From: Cephalothrix spiralis
Lineage: Eukaryota; Nemertea; Palaeonemertea; Archinemertea; Cephalotrichidae
DNA: 10,242 nucleotides
Direction: 5' to 3'
Assembly: GCA_032353305.1 (NCBI GenBank)
Contig: JAUCNG010413247.1
Coordinates: 1 to 10,242, forward strand
Shown here: in pieces, positions 7,501 through 10,242 of the stretch
Position numbering within the stretch: position 1 is the first letter of the stretch
Layout: the number at the start of each line of letters is the position of its first letter
Notes under the pieces: generated by a model
Databases searched by the model: none
What the model saw: only the letters and a program-made list of their open reading frames with translations
Told to the model about the DNA's origin: nothing
Program-made: the position numbers and the translations under genes

Positions 7501-9524
7501 TTATAATTATCTGGTAAAAATGCCTCAGTCACATCAGAAAATCGTCAGCTAATTTAGATAAAAAACTCTTTCAATGCGGCATGAGTTTAAATATAGTCCA
7601 GGACTCCAGATGCGAAACCGCCAGAAGCAATTGTGGGGTCGAAGATATATTCTTGTATGACGGTCAAATTGTTATATTGTTTCTTCTCTAAAAAGTAATA
7701 ATTTGCCACATTTTGACTTTAGCCAAGTTTTGTCACAGTTTTTATTTTGTAACAATTTATTACACTTTGACAAGTGGATCAGCCAATTTTGAGGGTGTCG
7801 AGACGATTTGAGCAATTAGTTATAATATTTTTGTAAAGATAACTTTAGATTCAGCTTCCTAGAGCCATTACATTGTTTAAAATGTAATAAAAACATGATT
7901 TTTACCATTTGAACTTTGTTGAAGTCGGACTGCATTCTGAAATCACGTTCTAAATTAAACAGAAAATATCTCAAAAGTTAAAAACCGGTCTTAACTTAGC
8001 TGTTATACTTCATACTTACATATAAGAATAATAGTGAATGTAGTAAATTTCTACAGTATAGACCGTTTGATTAAATCAAATTACCAGAAACGAATATTCG
8101 AATGAAAATCATATAAAATTCGTAAATCAAGGCTATTTATAACTAATTTTTAGGAATGAATGAACATTTGTATTTAAAATTAACTAGACGAAAAACCATA
8201 CAGCACATAAATATACTGTAAACGATATCAAAAGCGTACGTTATATCCTTTCCAAAAGGACGAACCCTATTCTATTGATAGTGTCAGATAGGTTCAAAAT
8301 AATATTTTATAGAAGGGCTTTCTATTACTTACAAAAAGAGTTGAAAGATATTTCTGGCCCTAGATGACTGAAAAATACTTGGCTTTCAACAATATACATT
8401 TGAACGAGCTAGAACCTGTATTTGTTTCGAGTTGTTCCAGAGTTTAACTTTCTTTGGGTTATCCTTTTATTTTAACTATGAACAAATGTCCATAATTTTT
8501 ATCGTCGGCTAAGAATTGAAACCATGTATCTCTGCATAAATTGGCTCCAAAACTCTCATGACGAAGCATCGCGATCGATTAGAATCTAAACCTTTAAGAT
8601 TCTTTTCAGGATTTTGAAATATGCCGATACAGGGTTCGAATTCTTAGCTGACGATATGTGACCTGAGATATCAAAATGAGTAGTTTTGTGCTTTTAATTG
8701 AGGTTCCTATCATATTTTGGTGAATACTTATACAATTACAATGTAGTTACAGTACACGGCTGACGGATAGGCGGTTTGTACACTTGAGTGCCGAGAAAAA
8801 CCATTTTCGGGAATTTGCCCTCTGCTGCTAGCTTTTTAATTATATGACGTAAAATCAGTTACACACACACATCGTCACATCTATCAATAATTCTGTAACG
8901 GCTGATTTTACGTCACATATAGATATTACGGACAGATAGAAACATCTCCCGATTGTTCTTGAATCCGTTGCAATTTTTCCGATAAACTCGACCGCGCATG
9001 CACATATCTGGAAAACGGCAAGATAACTTTTTTTCTTACTTCACGTGCTTAATAAGCTAGCATCAGAGGGCAAATTCGCCCAAATGACTTTTCTCGGCAT
9101 TCAAGTTTGACTAAAACCGCCTATCCGTCAGCCGTGAGTTGGTATATAATTTTGGTGTCATTAGAAAGGTAATGATTAAGTTTATGAAAATTGCAAAGTG
9201 AATTTTTAAAATTGGTCAAAGCCACTCTTTTTGTTATCTCACGTCATATATTTACCTCCAGTTGATCGAAATATTGTGTAGATACTGTAGTCTGGAGAAT
9301 GAAACACTTACATTGTCTTAATATTCCCTGCAACTGCTTAGTGTATTTTTCTTTCATAGCTGTAAGTTCCTCTTCGTTCGTGTGCTTTTCGGTCATCAGT
9401 CGCCTAACATGAGAATTGGTAGTTTGTACTAAGCTGTAAAATGTTCCAGCATTTCTTCGGTTACAGTCACCCCTTTCAAGCCACGTAACAAGAACCAACG
9501 TAGCTTTAGCAAACGCCTCATCAG
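1323..9524 (-). CDS. ENOX: ENOX-family protein (ecto-NOX disulfide-thiol exchanger-like), 3' half, six exons
   Basis: Spliced, 5'-partial gene: join of 9524-9312, 6853-6747, 4346-4235, 3450-3290, 2684-2450 and 1531-1323, read on the complement. Every intron is GT/AG and every junction restores frame (phases 1, 0, 1, 0, 1), giving 344 whole codons and TGA. Family hallmarks in order: TWLERGDCNRR (13-23), SHVRRL (37-42), WDHFSKAQRKN (87-97), a coiled coil (about 145-220), LHVHPFGASI (282-291) and GVGASIEKRW (327-336), which match vertebrate ENOX1/ENOX2 as I remember them. Human members are about 610-640 residues with an N-terminal RRM, so roughly the first half is outside the window. Vertebrate ENOX proteins are described as cell-surface hydroquinone/NADH oxidases with disulfide-thiol interchange; whether that holds here is doubtful, because the visible part has only Cys20 and Cys105. 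One invertebrate gene could be ancestral to both vertebrate paralogues, so no 1/2 suffix is given. Family assignment is firm; biochemical role is not. Confidence 0.93.
1532..2449 (-). other. ENOX-like intron e/f (918 nt)
   Basis: The donor is GTACGT at 2449 and the acceptor TTTTTTAG ends at 1532. The donor-proximal part holds the TTTTCCCGCT array (2185-2386). At about 2025-2100 there is a segment resembling the interior of the foldback element at 8755-9136 (both share ACGGACAGATA and a GCATGC-containing stretch). The remainder is AT-rich with no further gene seen. Confidence 0.85.
2185..2386. repeat. degenerate TTTTCCCGCT array
   Basis: TTTTCC(C) begins at 2185, 2214, 2241, 2288, 2318, 2352 and 2380, mostly 27-34 bases apart with one gap of 47. 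Most copies continue as CGCTTCC, CGCTCCCGCTA or CGTTCCCGTTA, so the unit is itself built from a shorter CCGCT/CCGTT motif. The complement reads AGCGGGAAAA repeatedly. It is a degenerated minisatellite or the remains of a repeat-rich element inside the intron. Confidence 0.7.
2450..2684 (-). CDS. ENOX: ENOX-like exon e (end of coiled coil and Ser-rich linker)
   Basis: Acceptor CTGTTCTTTTTCAG precedes 2684; donor is AATAG|GTACGT at 2450/2449. The exon enters in phase 0 and leaves in phase 1. It encodes residues 198-275. The first part (QLLSFKMQSQTDQEELQKLK) finishes the coiled coil. Then comes a low-complexity linker EEEPSGTSSSSDQSKKEEPS and a run leading into LNEKEARII, which joins the C-terminal domain as in vertebrate ENOX. 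The linker is where I remember a CxxxxC pair in human ENOX1/ENOX2; here the exon contains no cysteine. The in-frame ATG codons upstream of 2684 and the reading beyond 2450 are intron. Confidence 0.93.
2685..3289 (-). other. ENOX-like intron d/e (605 nt)
   Basis: The donor is GTGAGT at 3289 and the acceptor CTGTTCTTTTTCAG ends at 2685. It carries the foldback at 2822-2955 and a G-rich run (GGGGGCGGGGATGGGGGG) near 3008-3025. Nothing else recognisable is present. Confidence 0.88.
2822..2955. repeat. two-level foldback with 35-base asymmetric insertion
   Basis: Inner arms: GGGGGTAAAAAACATGAT (2849-2866) pairs with ATCATGTTTTTTGCCCCC (2880-2897), with a single T/C difference. Outer arms: GAAAGGTCTTGGAAAATGCT (from 2822) pairs with the complement of GCATTTTCAAAGACCTTTCC (2936-2955), with a few mismatches. 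On the right side about 31-35 extra bases separate inner and outer arms; they are absent on the left. This looks like a small non-autonomous inverted-repeat element, or a local inverted duplication with a later insertion or deletion. Confidence 0.75.
3290..3450 (-). CDS. ENOX: ENOX-like exon d (coiled coil)
   Basis: Acceptor TTTCTCTTTTCAG precedes 3450; donor is CAACAG|GTGAGT at 3290/3289. The exon enters with two bases (AG) and leaves in phase 0. It encodes residues 145-197, a strongly helical, charged segment with near-heptad spacing of L/V/I/A (MKDEYEGLKSQVEAYKNEAD, then LKVLQQALQNTQQ). Vertebrate ENOX has a matching LLQQALQGMQQ segment. It probably mediates self-association, which is an inference from the coiled coil. 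Confidence 0.93.
3451..4234 (-). other. ENOX-like intron c/d (784 nt)
   Basis: The donor is GTAAGA at 4234 and the acceptor TTTCTCTTTTCAG ends at 3451. About 280 bases are taken up by the CAGGGTG-ended repeat at 3547-3825. The remainder (3826-4234) is AT-rich with no gene or repeat that I can name. Confidence 0.88.
3547..3825. mobile_element. putative short non-autonomous DNA transposon (CAGGGTG ends)
   Basis: It starts CAGGGTGACCACA (3547-3559) and ends TGTGGACACTCAG (3813-3825), matching as inverted repeats at 10 of 13 positions. CAGGG-type ends are typical of hAT-like elements, but no clear 8-bp target duplication is visible, so the superfamily is tentative. The interior is full of CCATGAC/TTTCC words, such as TTCCATGACTTTTCCCTGAC, a composition I associate with common invertebrate dispersed repeats. 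It also contains CAGTCACGACATA twice (from 3639 and 3669) and CAGTCGCGACAT once (from 3603). The 92-codon frame antisense to it is a by-product. Confidence 0.55.
4235..4346 (-). CDS. ENOX: ENOX-like exon c (acidic stretch plus basic cluster)
   Basis: Acceptor is a pyrimidine-rich tract ending CAATAG before 4346; donor is AAGG|GTAAGA at 4235/4234. The exon enters in phase 0 and leaves in phase 1, and its last G joins AG of the next exon to give Glu144. It encodes residues 107-143: EIYEQSQEEYLNER, then the acidic VEDEMDLSDSEDE (121-133), then PTPKKKKVDK. Vertebrate ENOX has an acidic, Met-containing stretch at the same place. The EEMTE motif described as the quinone/drug site of human ENOX2 is not present. 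The basic cluster resembles a classical nuclear localisation signal. The 17 intronic bases next to the acceptor recur 107 bases further upstream in the intron. Confidence 0.9.
4348..4471. repeat. duplicated 17-bp acceptor-tract sequence
   Basis: TATTGAACAAGAAATAA occurs exactly at 4348-4364 and again at 4455-4471. On the gene strand the first copy is the polypyrimidine/acceptor region of exon c (TTATTTCTTGTTCAATAG); the second lies 107 bases further upstream in the intron and lacks the terminal AG. It could be a small duplication. Confidence 0.75.
4512..4841. repeat. 15-bp perfect inverted repeat bounding 330 bp
   Basis: TGCTTGCAGGTCTAA at 4512-4526 is the exact reverse complement of TTAGACCTGCAAGCA at 4827-4841. 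The enclosed AT-rich segment of about 300 bases codes for nothing visible. The size and ends fit a miniature inverted-repeat transposable element, but no target duplication was identified. Confidence 0.5.
4899..4943. repeat. imperfect hairpin
   Basis: CTATTTAAACCTATAAC (4899-4915) pairs with GTTATAGACAGGTCTTAAATAG (4922-4943) around a 6-base loop, with bulges on the right arm. The right arm also carries AGGTCTTAAA, similar to the AGGTCTAA end of the inverted repeat at 4512. Confidence 0.55.
5547..5939. mobile_element. foldback/MITE-like element, copy A
   Basis: GGAATTTGCCTTCTGATGTA (5585-5604) is the exact reverse complement of 5866-5885. Outward of that the arms stay similar through CCAGAAA and CACATGAGT (left 5549-5572, right 5893-5914), the left arm having about 8 extra bases. 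The right side continues GACTAAATTCGCCTATTCAT, matching the end of copy B (GACTAAAACCGCCTATCCGT). Both copies share TGCTTAATAAGC just inside the right arm, which makes them one family. The left terminus is eroded, so the boundaries are approximate. No transposase is present. Confidence 0.7.
6157..6174. repeat. 18-bp perfect palindrome (ATCG repeat)
   Basis: CTCGATCGATCGATCGAG is perfectly self-complementary and made of CGAT units. It stands out in an AT-rich intron. It is probably a short tetranucleotide repeat. Confidence 0.8.
6383..6565. repeat. inverted repeat around 155 bp
   Basis: TCTATATTTGGTCT (6383-6396) is the exact reverse complement of AGACCAAATATAGA (6552-6565), with weaker similarity extending outward on both sides. 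It probably marks another short inverted-repeat element. Both strands of this segment are open over more than 100 codons, but the predicted proteins resemble nothing and carry no ENOX similarity. Confidence 0.5.
6747..6853 (-). CDS. ENOX: ENOX-like exon b
   Basis: Acceptor tract CTTCTTTCTTTTTAAAG precedes 6853 and the donor is CAG|GTAAGA at 6747/6746. The 107-nt exon enters in phase 1 and leaves in phase 0. It encodes residues 72-106, with TQIDKVFK, KQKVWDHFSKAQRKN and MWHKQCQ. The WDHF.KAQRKN core is one of the most recognisable ENOX signatures. It contains Cys105, the second of only two cysteines in the visible protein. Confidence 0.92.
7092..7165. repeat. long imperfect hairpin
   Basis: GAGCCATAAAAGG, TTACCGACACTCGTAATTTTC on the left (7092-7125) folds back on GAAAATACTCGTTGCGTAAC, CCTTTTCATGGCTC on the right (7132-7165), with a 6-base loop (AATATA) and a few mismatches or bulges. 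A 70-codon plus-strand frame runs through it by chance. Confidence 0.65.
7283..7308. repeat. perfect 11-bp stem-loop
   Basis: AATCCACGCGA (7283-7293), loop TTTG, TCGCGTGGATT (7298-7308). All 11 pairs are Watson-Crick and the CG-rich core is unusual in this AT-rich intron. It lies 20 bases before the TGTGGACA motif array. Confidence 0.85.
7329..7449 (+). repeat. ATGTGGACA motif array
   Basis: ATGTGGACA occurs exactly at 7329, 7367, 7381 and 7441, with near copies ATGTGGATA at 7396, TGGACA at 7413, ATGTGGC at 7420 and ACGTGGACA at 7428. Spacing is irregular (8-38 bases), so it is a motif cluster rather than a regular tandem repeat. TGTGGACAC is also the right end of the element at 3547-3825. 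Confidence 0.75.
8755..9136. mobile_element. foldback/MITE-like element, copy B (382 bp)
   Basis: The outer 23 bases (8755-8777, beginning CACGGCTGACGG) are the exact reverse complement of 9114-9136. Imperfect complementarity then continues through TTGAGTGCCGAGAAAA and GAATTTGCCCTCTG to about 85-90 bases in. It shares the arm core GAATTTGCC.TCTG and TGCTTAATAAGC with copy A at 5547-5939. The interior has no transposase and holds a second inverted repeat. Target-site duplications are not obvious, so the superfamily is left open. Confidence 0.85.
8841..8921. repeat. nested inverted repeat inside copy B
   Basis: TATATGACGTAAAATCAG, TTAC (8841-8862) folds on GTAAC, GGCTGATTTTACGTCACATATA (8895-8921). 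The core ACGTAAAATCAG (8847-8858) is an exact match to the complement of 8902-8913. Each arm carries a TGACGT motif. The loop includes an (AC)n run. It may be a smaller element inserted in, or an internal part of, the larger foldback. Confidence 0.75.
9312..9524 (-). CDS. ENOX: ENOX-like exon a (first visible coding exon)
   Basis: Acceptor on the complement is a T-rich tract ending CAAAAG, with the exon starting CT-GAT; the first two bases finish a codon begun in an upstream exon outside the window. The donor is CAAT|GTAAGT at 9312/9311, leaving one base (T). It encodes residues 1-70, including TWLERGDCNRR, FYSLVQ, SHVRRL and a charged helix ending in GILRQ. These match the block directly after the RRM region in ENOX proteins. 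The trailing T joins TC of the next exon to give Phe71, and vertebrate ENOX as I recall it also has Phe here (ILIQFEQ). This supports both splice sites independently. Confidence 0.92.
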
Positions 9525-10242
9525 CTTTTGAAAAAATAATAATAGAATGAAAGGTGCTAGTCATAAAAAATTAATAGTGATGTCGATTGTGATGCCTCGG
9601 TGGCAGAGTGATAGAGCGTCGGTCTTTGAATCCGGAGGTCTCGGGTTCGAGACCCGGGCTCGACACTTTCTATCGGGAAGAATCTTGGGCAAGTTCTTCA
9701 GCGTACGCCTCTTGGGTGGCTCGGGCAGGTTAAATACGTGGAGTGGGACGCTGCTAATCGGTATATAGATATAGATAATAGATTAGAGTGCGGGATAGGT
9801 CTATAGGTCTACAGGCCTAAGGGTAAATGCTCATATAGCGGACCGTCTGTGTCTATTTGAGCCAGTCATCTGACGTCCTCCCAATAAGTTGAATGTAGAG
9901 CGTTATATTTACCGGTATTCAAATTTCAGGTTACAATATTTTCAAAATCAAAGTCTACGTTATTAATCATCATAGTCGTGGATATAATTCCCGCCTCGGC
10001 CAAATGCATTTAAACGGGTCGACGCTCAGTGCCCTAGGTATTTGAGCTCGGCAAAGATAAGATTATCTTGGGCTAAACGACAATAGTAGCCTGTCGGCGG
10101 TTCAAGGGAGAGAGCTGACTATTGAAGTCCATTCCAGGTGTACCCCAAATCAAGGAGCCCTGTTAAACATTAAAATAACGACAATAATAAATTTATAATG
10201 GATTACACTGTAGTAGGAAAAGTAAGAAATATTTTCAAAAAG
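9525..10242 (-). other. ENOX-like upstream intron, partial
   Basis: Exon a begins mid-codon, so this is the 3' part of an intron whose 5' end lies outside the window. It contains the SINE at 9594-9915. From 9916 to 10242 I see no exon of the RRM region and no recognisable repeat beyond a small AAGATAA/TTATCTT palindrome at 10054-10069. Confidence 0.75.
9594..9915 (+). mobile_element. tRNA-derived SINE
   Basis: The head (9594-9667) is tRNA-like. An A-box-like TGGCAGAGTGA lies at 9601-9611, an anticodon-arm-like segment around CTTTGAA follows, and a B-box GGTTCGAGACC lies at 9644-9654 inside a T-arm (TCGGG-TTCGAGA-CCCGG). The acceptor-stem ends do not pair and no tRNA end follows. Instead there is a tRNA-unrelated body (with CTTGGGCAAGTTCTTCAGCG and GGTCTATAGGTCTACAGGCC) ending near GTTGAATGTAGAGCGTTATA. 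That ending resembles the 'TGTAAAGCGCT' type of 3' tail that many animal SINEs share with LINE partners. The 3' boundary is approximate and no clear target duplication was found. Confidence 0.8.

Larger units (their letters stand above)
6854..9311 (-). other. ENOX-like intron a/b (2458 nt)
   Basis: The donor is GTAAGT at 9311 and the acceptor ends TTTTTAAAG at 6854. It contains a 74-base hairpin (7092-7165), a perfect 11-bp stem (7283-7308), a TGTGGACA motif array (7329-7449) and foldback element copy B (8755-9136). In 7450-8750 I see only AT-rich sequence without a gene or nameable repeat. Confidence 0.88.

Noticed and set aside
9594-9667. Functional tRNA gene
   Set aside because: The acceptor stem does not pair and the anticodon stem has mismatches; a long SINE body follows directly.

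Overview
The window is AT-rich eukaryotic DNA from an animal nuclear genome, most likely an aquatic invertebrate such as a mollusc or another lophotrochozoan (an inference; no species is recognisable). The reasons are one widely spaced spliced gene with clean GT/AG junctions, about 600-2460 base introns full of small inverted-repeat elements, and a tRNA-derived SINE.

The only gene I can support runs on the minus strand. It is the 3' half of an ENOX-family gene (ENOX1/ENOX2-like, 'ecto-NOX disulfide-thiol exchanger'). Six exons were assembled from splice signals, reading-frame continuity and family similarity: 9524-9312, 6853-6747, 4346-4235, 3450-3290, 2684-2450 and 1531-1323 (stop TGA at 1325-1323). 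All five junctions keep frame, giving 344 complete residues after a split first codon. The start codon and the N-terminal RRM expected for this family lie beyond the right-hand end of the window. Residue numbers in this annotation count from the Asp codon at 9522-9520. The order is a conserved family block (1-106), an acidic stretch plus a KKKKV basic cluster (121-141), a coiled coil (about 145-220), a Ser-rich linker (226-246) and a conserved C-terminal block with HVH and GVGASIEKRW (277-344).

Non-coding layout, left to right. 1-1322 is downstream flank with no convincing gene. 1532-2449 is an intron with a degenerate array built on TTTTCCCGCT. 2685-3289 is an intron with a foldback. 3451-4234 is an intron with a CAGGGTG-ended repeat. 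4347-6746 is an intron with a 15-bp inverted-repeat pair, a small hairpin, a foldback transposon-like copy (copy A), an ATCG palindrome and a further inverted repeat. 6854-9311 is an intron with two hairpins, a TGTGGACA motif array and a well-preserved foldback element (copy B) carrying a second nested inverted repeat. 9525-10242 is part of the next intron upstream and contains a tRNA-derived SINE on the plus strand.

The observation most worth checking is in the protein. The visible half has only two cysteines. Both cysteine-pair regions that I recall from human ENOX proteins, and that have been linked to disulfide-thiol exchange, have no cysteine here, while the protein has an SV40-like basic cluster next to a CK2-type acidic stretch. 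I see no defence system, operon or CRISPR array, and nothing bacterial.
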